Origin: Pseudomonadota bacterium
Lineage (GTDB): Bacteria > Pseudomonadota > Alphaproteobacteria > Rhizobiales > Beijerinckiaceae
Direction of reading: 5' to 3'
Assembly: GCA_023423995.1 (NCBI GenBank)
Contig: JAFAEL010000151.1
Coordinates: 1 to 22,899 of the forward strand
DNA length: 22,899 bases
Position numbers and translations under genes: made by a program. The notes under the pieces were generated by a model. That model had not been told where the DNA came from and did not search any database. It worked only from the letters and a program-made list of their open reading frames with translations. Every line of letters starts with the position of its first letter. The stretch's first letter is position 1. Shown piece after piece: positions 8,257 through 15,720 of this stretch.

Positions 8257-9519
8257 TCACTCGGCGTGCCGGCGGCGGATCCTGCGGACGAGCATAGCGA
8301 TCGCGAGCACCACGACGGGAACGCTGAGCGCGGTCGCCACTCCGGGATCGAGCGGAACGCCGAGATCCTTCAGACCCTTGAAGAGATAGGACGCGAGCGA
8401 GACCACGTAGTAGCTGATCGCGGCGATCGAGAGCCCCTCGACCGTCTGCTGGAGCCGAAGTTGCAGGCCGGCGCGCGTGTTCATGGCGCGCAGGACGTCC
8501 CGATTCTGGTGTTCGATCTCGACCTCGACCCGGGTGCGCAGAAGCTGGGCCGCCCGCGCCAGCCGCGCGGAGAGGCCTGAGAGCCGCTCCTCCATCATCT
8601 CGCAGGTGCGCATGGCCGGTGCCAGGCGGCGCGACAGAAAGGCCGCGATGGTCGGATATCCCCCGACCGGAGCCTCGCCGATGGCTTCGAGCCGCTGCCG
8701 GACGATCTCTGCATAGGCCCGGCTCGCGCGCAGCCGGTAGCCCGCCACGTTGGCGTCCGCCTCGAGAGCCGCCGCGAGCCGCGTGAGTTCGTCCAGGAGG
8801 TTCCGATTCAAGGCGAGATCGCGGCTTTCGGCCATCGTCCGGGCGATGCGGGTCAGCCCGTCCTCGATGTTCCGCACGTTCGGGGCGAGCCCCTGCGCCT
8901 CCGGCAGACCGAGGAGCGCGAAGGTGCGATAGGTCTCGATTTCGAGCAGCCGCTGCGCGAGCGCGCCGGCCTGACCAGGCGTCAGGCCATGATCCAGGGC
9001 GACCCAGCGCACGAAGCCCTCGCTACCGAGGCGGAAGTCTGTGGCGACGAGCGCCTTGCCCTCGCTGACGAGCGAAGCAGCAAGGGAGGAGGCGTCGAAT
9101 GCCTGCGCGAGATCGAACTCCTCGTCGCCGGGACGAAATTGCAGGTCGATCGCGACCAGGAGCGGTCCCGGAGGCTCGATAGCCAGGATCATCGGGAAGA
9201 ATGAGCCGACGCTTCGCTCGAACGTGGCCCGCCCACCATCGGCGATCTCCCACGTGTAGGTCGTGAACTCGGTATGCTGCTCCCAACGCACTCGCGCGTC
9301 GCCCAGCAGAACGTCGTGGTGCTTCGCGTCCTGCTGCGGAGCCGGCCGGGCCCGCTCCTCGCAAAAGGCAACCAGCCGCTCCCGATCGGCCGCCGCCTCG
9401 TCTGGATTCGTGACGAAGCCTAGATGAAGAAGACGCTTCGGGCTCTCCACGGGTACAAAGGGCCGCGCATGGAGTTCCCCCAGCACGGTCCCCCTGAGCG
9501 GGTGGGAAGCGGCGAACAT
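8257..9519 (-). CDS. DUF3422 family membrane protein
   Basis: About 420 residues. The opening HPLRGTVLGELHARPF is the hallmark of the DUF3422 family. The large soluble part is predicted mixed alpha/beta and then helical, with long basic/acidic helices (about 250-365) that could form coiled coil. Two hydrophobic segments close the protein (around AISYYVVSLASYLF and ALSVPVVVLAIAMLV), followed by a basic tail RRIRRRH. This suggests a C-terminally anchored inner-membrane protein facing the cytosol. Function is unknown. The preceding DUF2125 stop shares TTGA with an in-frame TTG at 9525; ATG 9519 lies two codons later. Either start implies coupling to DUF2125. Confidence 0.85.
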   Translation of the reverse strand: MFAASHPLRGTVLGELHARPFVPVESPKRLLHLGFVTNPDEAAADRERLVAFCEERARPAPQQDAKHHDVLLGDARVRWEQHTEFTTYTWEIADGGRATFERSVGSFFPMILAIEPPGPLLVAIDLQFRPGDEEFDLAQAFDASSLAASLVSEGKALVATDFRLGSEGFVRWVALDHGLTPGQAGALAQRLLEIETYRTFALLGLPEAQGLAPNVRNIEDGLTRIARTMAESRDLALNRNLLDELTRLAAALEADANVAGYRLRASRAYAEIVRQRLEAIGEAPVGGYPTIAAFLSRRLAPAMRTCEMMEERLSGLSARLARAAQLLRTRVEVEIEHQNRDVLRAMNTRAGLQLRLQQTVEGLSIAAISYYVVSLASYLFKGLKDLGVPLDPGVATALSVPVVVLAIAMLVRRIRRRHAE

Positions 9520-9521
9520 GC

Positions 9522-10580
9522 TCAATAGAGGGCGGGGATGCGCATATTCGGCAATTGGAGCGGACCGACGAAGAGCCGTCCATTGTCGATCCTCACAGGA
9601 GGCAGCGGTTTCAGTCGCGGTGCCTTGGGATCCGCCGGCTGCGCGATCTGCGCCCCCCGCTGTGATTGGCCGAGCAGGGCTCCCAGCAGATTTCCGGCAA
9701 TCCCGGCCTTGTCGCCGATGAATTGCCCGAGGAGGCCCTCAATCCCCGCTACCTGAGCGTCGAGTCGACCCTGTGGTCTCCGCAGATCATCGATGGACGC
9801 ATTGCCCGTCGCCTCGACGCGGCGCGGCCCCTTCACGATACGCAGACGGTCTATCTCGACCTGGCCGCCTGCAAGGCGCCAGCGCTCCACGACGCGAGGC
9901 CCTCCCCCCGCTGCGAGTTGGGTCGCCCGACTCAGGCGCAGCACGAGGTCGAGGTTCGACGGCTCCGTCCCGCCGACGAGAGCATCCAGTCCAGGCAGAA
10001 CTGCCCCCTCGGCCGAGAAGGCAAGATCGACCATGTCGGAATCGTTCGGGTCCGGACGGGCATGGACCTCGAATTCCTTGGCCGTGACTTCGATGGATCC
10101 CGTGTCCGGCGAGACCGCCCGTACGACCGGCGCATCGGCCACGAGCGCAAGCCGCTCGAACTCGCGGCCGGACAGGATGACGCTCGCCTGCAGCAGGCGC
10201 CACGTCGATTCCACCGTCGTATTCGCGCCGGCGGCTCGCAGCGGGCCTGCCGCCTCGATGATGATGTGGCCGGGCTTGTAGATCTGGGTGATGGCGACCA
10301 CACGTCCGAGCGTAGCCGTGAGGTCGGTACGCTCGAAGGCCAGGGACTTGCAGGAAAGCTCGATCCGGAACGGATAGCCGCCGACGGTCCGGTCCGCGCA
10401 GGTCCAGTTTCGGCCCTGGGTAGCCTCGGCGGCGAGCCATTTGTCCATTCCCTCGGTGGTCCGGGAGCGGATGAAGAACCAGGCCGCCGACCAGCCGACG
10501 ACGAGCAGCCCGAGAAGTATGAAAGGGAGATAGAGCCGGAACCGGCTCGGCCGGCGGGAAGAGGGAATGGCGGCCGGCAA
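9522..10580 (-). CDS. DUF2125 family protein
   Basis: A 352-residue protein with a basic N-terminus, one transmembrane segment (around FRLYLPFILLGLLVVGWSAA) and a large predicted periplasmic beta-rich region. The block CADRTVGGYPFRIELSCKSL is characteristic of DUF2125. The general look (repeated beta stretches, LDAQVAGIEGL, final VRIDNGRLFVGPL) recalls AsmA-like lipid-associated proteins, but that is inference. The start is a TTG at 10580: AGGAGA (10587-10592) stands 6 bases upstream and places the membrane helix right after the start. A long upstream extension of the frame is unlikely because it runs over the divergent neighbour. It probably forms an operon with the DUF3422 gene. Confidence 0.82.
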   Translation of the reverse strand: MPAAIPSSRRPSRFRLYLPFILLGLLVVGWSAAWFFIRSRTTEGMDKWLAAEATQGRNWTCADRTVGGYPFRIELSCKSLAFERTDLTATLGRVVAITQIYKPGHIIIEAAGPLRAAGANTTVESTWRLLQASVILSGREFERLALVADAPVVRAVSPDTGSIEVTAKEFEVHARPDPNDSDMVDLAFSAEGAVLPGLDALVGGTEPSNLDLVLRLSRATQLAAGGGPRVVERWRLAGGQVEIDRLRIVKGPRRVEATGNASIDDLRRPQGRLDAQVAGIEGLLGQFIGDKAGIAGNLLGALLGQSQRGAQIAQPADPKAPRLKPLPPVRIDNGRLFVGPLQLPNMRIPALY

Positions 10581-10586
10581 AACGGC

Positions 10587-10592
10587 TCTCCT
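10587..10592 (-). promoter_or_regulatory. Shine-Dalgarno that fixes the DUF2125 TTG start
   Basis: AGGAGA on the minus strand, 6 bases before TTG 10580. It is the strongest ribosome-binding match in this stretch and the main reason for choosing a TTG start over longer alternatives. Confidence 0.7.
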
Positions 10593-10655
10593 GTTGAACG
10601 CGCGGAGCGCAGCTGGTAGCCGCGGCGCTCTGATCTGGCGAGGCGCGGGAGCCGG

Positions 10656-11246
10656 ATGGCGGCTGAAAGCGGCGATCTTTGGGTGTTCGGCTATGGGTCG
10701 CTCATGTGGCGGCCCGGCTTTCCCTTTCGTGAGCGACATCTCGCGACGCTTACGGGCTACCACCGGTCGCTCTGCATCTTCTCGCACGTGCATCGCGGCA
10801 CGCCAGAGATGCCCGGCCTCGTGCTCGGGCTCGATCGCGGTGGAAAGTGCCGCGGGCTTGCTTTCGGGGTCGAAGCAACGGACGCCGAGGCCACCCTCGC
10901 CTATCTGCGGGAGCGCGAGCAGGTAACGGCCGTCTATCTGGAACGCCACGTGACCGTGCGGCTGGAAGACGGGCGCGCCGTCCGGGCCGTCACCTACGTG
11001 GCCGACAGGCGCCATCCGCAATATGCCGGGCGCCTGCCGACCGAGGATCTCCTGCGGCTCATCAACCAGGGGGTCGGGATTTCAGGTGCCAATCCGGATT
11101 ACGTCCGCGCCACCCACCGGCAGCTGATCGAGATGGGCGTGAGCGACTCGATCCTCGCCGGAATCGCAGAAAGGCTCTCTCAGGGAGACGCCGCCAGATC
11201 GGCCACGACTGCCCGCCTCTCGGCCTCGCTCTCTGCCAAGCGGTGA
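10656..11246 (+). CDS. Gamma-glutamylcyclotransferase, ChaC type
   Basis: A 196-residue protein of the ChaC group, which splits glutathione (gamma-Glu-Cys-Gly) into 5-oxoproline and Cys-Gly in the cytosol. The substrate loop is FGYGSLMW (11-18). The likely catalytic Glu is E88 in YLREREQV, aligned with the YLxxRE motif of ChaC enzymes. TYVADRRHPQYAG and INQGVGISGANPDYV are further ChaC-family blocks. GGGAG lies about 4-5 bases before ATG 10656, supporting this start. It is divergent from DUF2125, and its last 67 bases overlap the 3' end of the opposite-strand orphan gene. The C-terminal ~20 residues look divergent in composition. Confidence 0.9.
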   Translation: MAAESGDLWVFGYGSLMWRPGFPFRERHLATLTGYHRSLCIFSHVHRGTPEMPGLVLGLDRGGKCRGLAFGVEATDAEATLAYLREREQVTAVYLERHVTVRLEDGRAVRAVTYVADRRHPQYAGRLPTEDLLRLINQGVGISGANPDYVRATHRQLIEMGVSDSILAGIAERLSQGDAARSATTARLSASLSAKR

Positions 11247-11602
11247 ATGTGGAGCTCGGTCGCGCCGCGCGACCGCATGCTGGCGAGCCAGCGCAGGCGC
11301 TGCCGACGCGAGGTCAGCGTGCCCGGCGCGGAGACGTCCAGCATCTCGGCCTCTCCGTCGCCGCCTCGATGCACCGCGATCAGGACCGCATCCGTCAGGT
11401 CGGCGATATCCGGCTCGTTCGCGGCATGGATCCCGACGACGTAGCGCCGTCCCGACCTGCCGCGCCAGGAAGTCAGCGCCGGCGGCTCCCGAAGGCCTGC
11501 AGTTGCCCTGAGGCGCTCCTCGCCCACGAGAGCGCGCGTGATCCGGTCATGCCGTAGGTCGCGCATTGAAGTCAGCCAGGACAATCTGCGTCTGTTCGAC
11601 AT
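11180..11602 (-). CDS. Orphan small protein behind a LexA-type promoter
   Basis: A 140-residue Arg-rich protein with no signal peptide, membrane segment or motif that I can assign. The central SGRRYVVGIHAANEPD and DLTDAVLIAVHR read like beta strands, and the C-terminal third is helical and charged. Codon use is like the neighbours, supporting a real gene. ATG 11602 lies inside a GTTC-N7-GTTC box and 8 bases after a good -10, so the message would be leaderless. ATG 11566 (12 codons in) is the alternative and also lacks a clear ribosome-binding site. The 3' end overlaps the convergent ChaC gene by 67 bases. The promoter architecture suggests DNA-damage induction, but the function is unknown. 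Confidence 0.6.
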   Translation of the reverse strand: MSNRRRLSWLTSMRDLRHDRITRALVGEERLRATAGLREPPALTSWRGRSGRRYVVGIHAANEPDIADLTDAVLIAVHRGGDGEAEMLDVSAPGTLTSRRQRLRWLASMRSRGATELHIHRLAESEAERRAVVADLAASP

Positions 11603-11608
11603 TTGTTC
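11594..11608. promoter_or_regulatory. Probable LexA operator (GTTC-N7-GTTC)
   Basis: GTTC at 11594-11597 and 11605-11608 with the spacer GACATTT match the alphaproteobacterial SOS box. On the minus strand it reads GAACA-N6-GAACA and begins one base past the candidate -10. It covers the expected transcription start and the ATG, which is an ideal repressor position. This is the best supported of the three such repeats in the window. Confidence 0.6.
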
Positions 11609-11609
11609 T

Positions 11610-11637
11610 CATATAGGAAGCAAAGCCTCCCCGTCAA
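11610..11637 (-). promoter_or_regulatory. Sigma70-type promoter of the orphan gene
   Basis: On the minus strand TTGACG (11637-11632), a 16-base spacer and TATATG (11615-11610) form a good promoter in the short gap after plsC. Transcription should start near 11603, within one or two bases of ATG 11602. The gene is therefore independently expressed and not just read through from plsC. Confidence 0.55.
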
Positions 11638-11659
11638 GGTTGCTCCGTGCCTGAGACGC

Positions 11660-12406
11660 TCAGATCCCCTCCGGGCCGGCATACCCGACCGGCTGCATCG
11701 CCTCGGCGAGCAGCCTGTTCGAGGCCTCTTCGATGCGGTCCTTCAACGTGGTCATGAACTCGTCGCGTCCGAGGCCTGGAGGAATTGCCTCGAGGAACTC
11801 GACGATGATCGTCCCGGGCTGCATCACCATCCGCCGCCGGGGCCAGTACAGGCCGGAATTCAAGGCTACCGGCACGCACGGGACGCCGAGGGTCCGGTAC
11901 AGATGGGCGACTCCCTGCTTATAGGCGGGCTCGGCTCCGGGCGCGCGCCGCGTTCCTTCCGGGTAGATGAGAATCTGGCGGCCCCGGGCGACCTCGTCCC
12001 GCGCCCGCCTGTTCATATCGGCGATCGCCGAAGCGCCCCGGCTCCGATCGACGGGGATCATTCCTCCCTTGATGGTGAACCAGCCGAAGAGCGGGATCCA
12101 CGTGAGTTCACGTTTCAGTATGAAGGTGGGATCGCGGAGCTTCGGGAGAAGGGCGTGGATATCGGCAAAGGACTGGTGCTTGGAAGCCACCAGGAGCCCG
12201 CCCTTCGGCAAGTGCTCCAGGCCGCGATACTCCACCTTGGTGCCGACGATCACCCGGAGGAAGAACAGGCTGACCCTCGCCCAGGCCTGAGCGACGCGTA
12301 GAATGGCCGTCCTCGGCATCAGGAAGGTCGGGATCGCGGCGATCAGCATGACGACCGTGTTGAGGTAGAACACGATGCTGAAGAGGACGGATCTGAAGAC
12401 GATCAT
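11660..12406 (-). CDS. plsC: 1-acyl-sn-glycerol-3-phosphate acyltransferase
   Basis: A 248-residue PlsC-family enzyme that acylates lysophosphatidic acid to phosphatidic acid at the inner membrane. A hydrophobic N-terminus (about 5-30) anchors it. The catalytic HX4D motif is KHQSFAD (His77, Asp82). The phosphate-binding motif appears as YPEGTRR (148-154), and GGMIPVDR (114-121) is a further block of the family. All are intact. It is the last gene of the ftsE-ftsX-ydcF-plsC row, separated from ydcF by 93 bases that might hold its own promoter, though I see none clearly. Other PlsC paralogues acylate lyso-ornithine lipids, but motif completeness favours the ordinary role. Confidence 0.88.
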   Translation of the reverse strand: MIVFRSVLFSIVFYLNTVVMLIAAIPTFLMPRTAILRVAQAWARVSLFFLRVIVGTKVEYRGLEHLPKGGLLVASKHQSFADIHALLPKLRDPTFILKRELTWIPLFGWFTIKGGMIPVDRSRGASAIADMNRRARDEVARGRQILIYPEGTRRAPGAEPAYKQGVAHLYRTLGVPCVPVALNSGLYWPRRRMVMQPGTIIVEFLEAIPPGLGRDEFMTTLKDRIEEASNRLLAEAMQPVGYAGPEGI

Positions 12407-12499
12407 CGACTCGTAGGGCGGGAGCGCCGCCGGGGCGGGCCGGGCAATGGGGAGAATGCCTCTTAGTCCGGAACCGGCCTGCGATGAAATCGTAGCGGC

Positions 12500-13171
12500 T
12501 CAGCGACGTGCCAGTCCGTCCACAGGCCGCGAGCGCTCCTGCGGCGCCGTTTCGGCGTCGGCGGCGCCCCTCAGGCGGGTTTTGAGGGCGACCAGGACGA
12601 ACTTGGCGTATTCGCTTGCGAGAAGACGCGTCGCCGACAGGCTCCCCCACCACCCGGAAGGACCGCCTGCGCCCGTCACGACCGGATGCGCCACCTTCAC
12701 GACGTGGGGGAGCGCGTGATCGAGTTCCGCCATCGTACGGGGCATGTGGTAGTTCGACGTCACGACGATCAGCGATCGGAAGCCGTTCTCGCGAACCCAC
12801 CGCCGGGTCTCTTCCGCGTTGCCCGCGGTGTTGCGGGCCCGGTAATCGAGATCGACGCAGCACTCGACGAGTTGACGCTGGCCCGGAGACAAGCGCGCGA
12901 TCTCCTCGCGACTCGTGCGTTCATTCACGCCGGTGATCAGCAGCCGGGAGCCGAAGCCGCGCGCCAGGAGTTCGATCGCATCCGCGATCCGCTGTGCGCC
13001 ACCCGTGAGCGCCACGATGGCGTCGGCCGAGCCCGGCGGGTCGCGCTCCACCCGGTCCAGCATGGCGACGAAGACCAGGAACCCGGCTCCTCCGACGAGC
13101 GCCAGGAACACGCTCGCGACGACCAGCCCGTGCGCCCAGCGCCGCGGCCCCGGTTTGGTCCCTTCCCTCAC
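12500..13171 (-). CDS. YdcF/DUF218 family membrane protein
   Basis: A 223-residue protein with one N-terminal transmembrane helix (about 12-37) and a periplasmic or membrane-proximal YdcF (DUF218) domain. Typical blocks are DAIVALTGGAQRIADAIELL, SRLLITGV, ARNTAGNAEETRRW and SLIVVTSNYHMPRTM. The family includes SanA and ElyC, proteins linked to envelope integrity and peptidoglycan or lipid-carrier metabolism; the exact activity of this member is unknown. The start is GTG 13171; an ATG slightly upstream is out of frame. It lies between ftsX and plsC, and this order fits a cell-envelope operon. Confidence 0.82.
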   Translation of the reverse strand: MREGTKPGPRRWAHGLVVASVFLALVGGAGFLVFVAMLDRVERDPPGSADAIVALTGGAQRIADAIELLARGFGSRLLITGVNERTSREEIARLSPGQRQLVECCVDLDYRARNTAGNAEETRRWVRENGFRSLIVVTSNYHMPRTMAELDHALPHVVKVAHPVVTGAGGPSGWWGSLSATRLLASEYAKFVLVALKTRLRGAADAETAPQERSRPVDGLARR

Positions 13172-13280
13172 GAGCGCTGTCTCATCCGGATCCCCATGGA
13201 CCAGCCTGCCTGCGCCGCCCCGGATGCCCGACCGGCGGCAGCATAGCGCCGATTACGACGCCACCAGGGCAAGGACCCGT

Positions 13281-14228
13281 TCACCTTGCCCGGAGTTCCC
13301 GAAGGAATCGTTTCGCCGTAGCGATCGAGACAAGGCCGGCGATGCCGGCGACCGTCGCGGCCACGAGCGCGATCAGACCATAGCCACGCCAGCCGATCGC
13401 GGCGGCGCCGAGGAGCGCCGCGTCGGTGGCTTGGCTCACACCACCAGGGACGAGAGCCGGGGCGAGACCGAGGAGGGGAACGGTGAGAGCCGCCGTTCCC
13501 GCGCCGCAGAGCGCCGCAACGGCAGCCAGCCTCACGAAACGTCGCGCAAACTGGCGCGCGATGAAGCGGTCCTCTGCGCCGACGAGTTGGAGCACATCCA
13601 CGGCTTCGCGGCTGCCCGCCATGGCGCCGCGGGTCGCGAACGCCACCGCGAGGCCGGACGCCGCGACCACGAGCAGGACGAGCCCCATCGCGACACCGAG
13701 GATCGTGGTAGCGACCGCCGACAGGCGCGCCCGCCAGGCACCATGATCGTCGAGGCTGGCGCCGGGTATTTCGGCCGCGATCCTGCGCCCGAGCTGCCGC
13801 ACGTCCGGCCGGGCCTCCGGGTCGAGCCGCAGCAGCACAAGGCGCGGCACCGGCAGTGAGCTCAGGTCCAGCCCGCGGCCGAGCCAGGGCTCGAGGAGCG
13901 ACTCGGCGTCGCTCTTCGACATGACGCGCGCCTCCGAAATCCCCCGTTCCGCCCGTGCCAGCGCGGCAACGCGGCTCAAGTCACTCTCGATGTCCCGCCC
14001 GGCCTGCGGGCGGAGTTGGATCGTCGCCTCGCGGGCGATGGCGGCCCGCCATTCGCGGGAGCTCGCGGCGACGACCTCGGCCCCCGCGGCGGCCAGCCCG
14101 GCCAGAAAGGTGAGAATCGCCACGATGGCAACGAGCGAGCGCGTTGCGGCCGGATCCGACAGGACGAGTTCCGCGCCGCGGGCGCCCCGCGAAGGCAGAC
14201 TGAGCCGCTTCAAGCCGCTTGGCCCCAC
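13281..14228 (-). CDS. ftsX: Cell division protein FtsX
   Basis: A 315-residue membrane subunit of the FtsEX ABC-type complex, which in other bacteria regulates peptidoglycan hydrolases at the division site. One transmembrane helix (about 32-52) is followed by an extracytoplasmic domain (about 53-165) and three helices (about 170-195, 230-255 and 280-305), the FtsX plan. The sequence is highly Ala/Gly-rich, as expected for a divergent alphaproteobacterial FtsX. It begins with GTG directly after the TGA of ftsE, with no gap, so the two are translationally coupled. The assignment rests on topology plus the adjacent ftsE. Confidence 0.9.
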   Translation of the reverse strand: MGPSGLKRLSLPSRGARGAELVLSDPAATRSLVAIVAILTFLAGLAAAGAEVVAASSREWRAAIAREATIQLRPQAGRDIESDLSRVAALARAERGISEARVMSKSDAESLLEPWLGRGLDLSSLPVPRLVLLRLDPEARPDVRQLGRRIAAEIPGASLDDHGAWRARLSAVATTILGVAMGLVLLVVAASGLAVAFATRGAMAGSREAVDVLQLVGAEDRFIARQFARRFVRLAAVAALCGAGTAALTVPLLGLAPALVPGGVSQATDAALLGAAAIGWRGYGLIALVAATVAGIAGLVSIATAKRFLRELRAR

Positions 14229-14900
14229 TCACGCGTAGGCATGGAGTTCGCCATCGCCGAGCACTAGGCGCCGCGCCTCGACCTGCTCCATCAGGGCGAC
14301 GTCGTGCGTTGCGATCAGGACCGAGGTCCCGAACCGGTTGAGCTCGAGAAACAAGCGGAGCAGCCGCCGCGCCAGCGCCGGATCCACGTTCCCGGTGGGC
14401 TCGTCGGCCAGGAGCAGTTCCGGCCGGGAGATCAGGGCGCGCGCAATGGCTGCACGCTGCTTCTCGCCCCCCGAGAGCACCGCCGGCATGGCGTGGGCGC
14501 GATCACCCAACCCAACCCACTGGAGCAACTCCAGAACCTCGGCACGATAGCTCGCCTCCTCCCGCTCCTGCACACGCAATGGAAGGGCGACATTCTCGTA
14601 GGTGGTGAGATGGTCGAGGAGGCGGAAATCCTGAAACACGACCCCCATGCGGCGCCGGACGGAGGTCAGTTCCGCTCCCGCGATACCGGTGGCTTCTTGG
14701 CCGAACAGCCGCAGCAAGCCGCGGCTCGGCTTCAGGGCGAGCAGGATCAACCGCAGCAGCGTCGTCTTGCCGGAGCCGGAAGGGCCCGTGAGAAACTGGA
14801 ACGAGCCGTGCTCGATCGTGAAGGTCACGTCCCGCAGGATCTCGGGTCCCTGCCCATAACGCAGGCCGATATTGTCGAACGCGACGACGGGTTGTTCCAA
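14229..14900 (-). CDS. ftsE: Cell division ATP-binding protein FtsE
   Basis: A 223-residue ABC ATPase, the cytosolic partner of FtsX. Walker A is GPSGSGKT (39-46), the Q-loop lies in VVFQDFRLLDHLT, the signature is LSGGEKQR (142-149), Walker B with catalytic Glu is LLLADEP (162-168), and the H-loop is ATHD. Its length and RLLDHLTTYENVALPL are typical of FtsE. The start is TTG 14900; the nearest GGAG is 11 bases upstream, which is weak. It heads the ftsE-ftsX-ydcF-plsC row and is divergent from the zinc-finger gene. A CtrA-like site lies 17 bases before the start. Confidence 0.94.
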   Translation of the reverse strand: MEQPVVAFDNIGLRYGQGPEILRDVTFTIEHGSFQFLTGPSGSGKTTLLRLILLALKPSRGLLRLFGQEATGIAGAELTSVRRRMGVVFQDFRLLDHLTTYENVALPLRVQEREEASYRAEVLELLQWVGLGDRAHAMPAVLSGGEKQRAAIARALISRPELLLADEPTGNVDPALARRLLRLFLELNRFGTSVLIATHDVALMEQVEARRLVLGDGELHAYA

Positions 14901-14916
14901 GCCGGATCGGCTCCGA

Positions 14917-14932
14917 TTGAGGCTCTGTTAAC
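14917..14932. promoter_or_regulatory. CtrA-like site between ftsE and the zinc-finger gene
   Basis: TTGA (14917-14920), seven bases, then TTAAC (14928-14932) matches the CtrA consensus TTAA-N7-TTAAC with one mismatch. It sits in the 87-base divergent region between ftsE and the MJ0042 gene, where TTAA is otherwise absent. CtrA regulates several division genes in alphaproteobacteria, so the place is sensible. Binding is untested. Confidence 0.4.
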
Positions 14933-14987
14933 CGCTCACGACCGAGGGTCGCAGCCGAGCGAGCGGTCGCCGCTCGGCTGATTCGCC

Positions 14988-15698
14988 ATGCTCATTGTCT
15001 GCCCGTCCTGCGCAAGCGAATACGCAATCGACCCCGCCCGGATCGGGGATGGCGGACGCAAGGTGCGGTGCGCAATATGCCGGACAACCTGGTTCGTTCG
15101 TACCCCCTCCCCGCCCCAGCCGGAAAGCCCTGGTGCCGAGGAGGCGGTCGCCGAGCGCAGCCGAGCGCCCACCATCGAGGCCCTTCCCGCGCCGCCCGAG
15201 TCTCCAAACCGTGGCAAGGTCCGCGGCAGGACGGGCAAGCCTAGCCGCCAACGTCCACATCTCGCGATCGCCGCGATCGCACTCGTCCTGGTTGCGACCC
15301 CCGCGCTCGTGGCTTTCAGGCAGGAGGTCGTACGGCTCTTCCCGCAGAGCGGGCCGCTCTTTGCCGCGATGGGCCTGGGCGTGAACCTCGTCGGCCTGGA
15401 TCTCGCCGGCGTCACGGCGAACTTCGTCGTGGATGATGGGACGCGCGTCCTCGTCATAGAGGGCGAGATTCGCTCCGCGTCGGCGCAGACCATCGCCGTG
15501 CCACGGCTCGAATTCGCTATAGGTAACAAGGATGGCGAAGACCTGTACCGGTGGTCGGCGAAGCCGCCGGTCGTCGAGATCGCACCCAGCGAGAACGCCC
15601 GTTTCACCCTGCGGCTCCCCTCCCCGCCGCCGGACGGCGTGCGGTTGGTCGCGTCGTTCCAGCGAGCGGGCGGCGATCGGTCCGTTGCGTTGCGCTGA
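14988..15698 (+). CDS. MJ0042-type zinc-finger membrane protein
   Basis: A 236-residue protein. The N-terminus is a small zinc ribbon with CPSC (Cys5, Cys8) and CAIC (Cys28, Cys31), the MJ0042 family pattern, with VRCAICRTTWFV typical of it. A Pro/Arg-rich linker leads to one transmembrane helix (about 91-110). A C-terminal domain (about 125-236) of beta character follows, resembling the DUF3426-like domain that often accompanies this finger. The finger should be cytosolic and the C-terminal domain periplasmic. Its role is not established. It is divergent from ftsE, which may hint at an envelope or division link. No good Shine-Dalgarno is seen before ATG 14988. Confidence 0.82.
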   Translation: MLIVCPSCASEYAIDPARIGDGGRKVRCAICRTTWFVRTPSPPQPESPGAEEAVAERSRAPTIEALPAPPESPNRGKVRGRTGKPSRQRPHLAIAAIALVLVATPALVAFRQEVVRLFPQSGPLFAAMGLGVNLVGLDLAGVTANFVVDDGTRVLVIEGEIRSASAQTIAVPRLEFAIGNKDGEDLYRWSAKPPVVEIAPSENARFTLRLPSPPPDGVRLVASFQRAGGDRSVALR

Positions 15699-15720
15699 GC
15701 TTCCCGCCAGTGTCTGGCGC

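Noticed and set aside
10581..11021. Long N-terminal extension of the DUF2125 gene
   Set aside because: It overlaps the ChaC gene on the other strand and has shadow-like composition; TTG 10580 with AGGAGA fits the membrane-anchor start.
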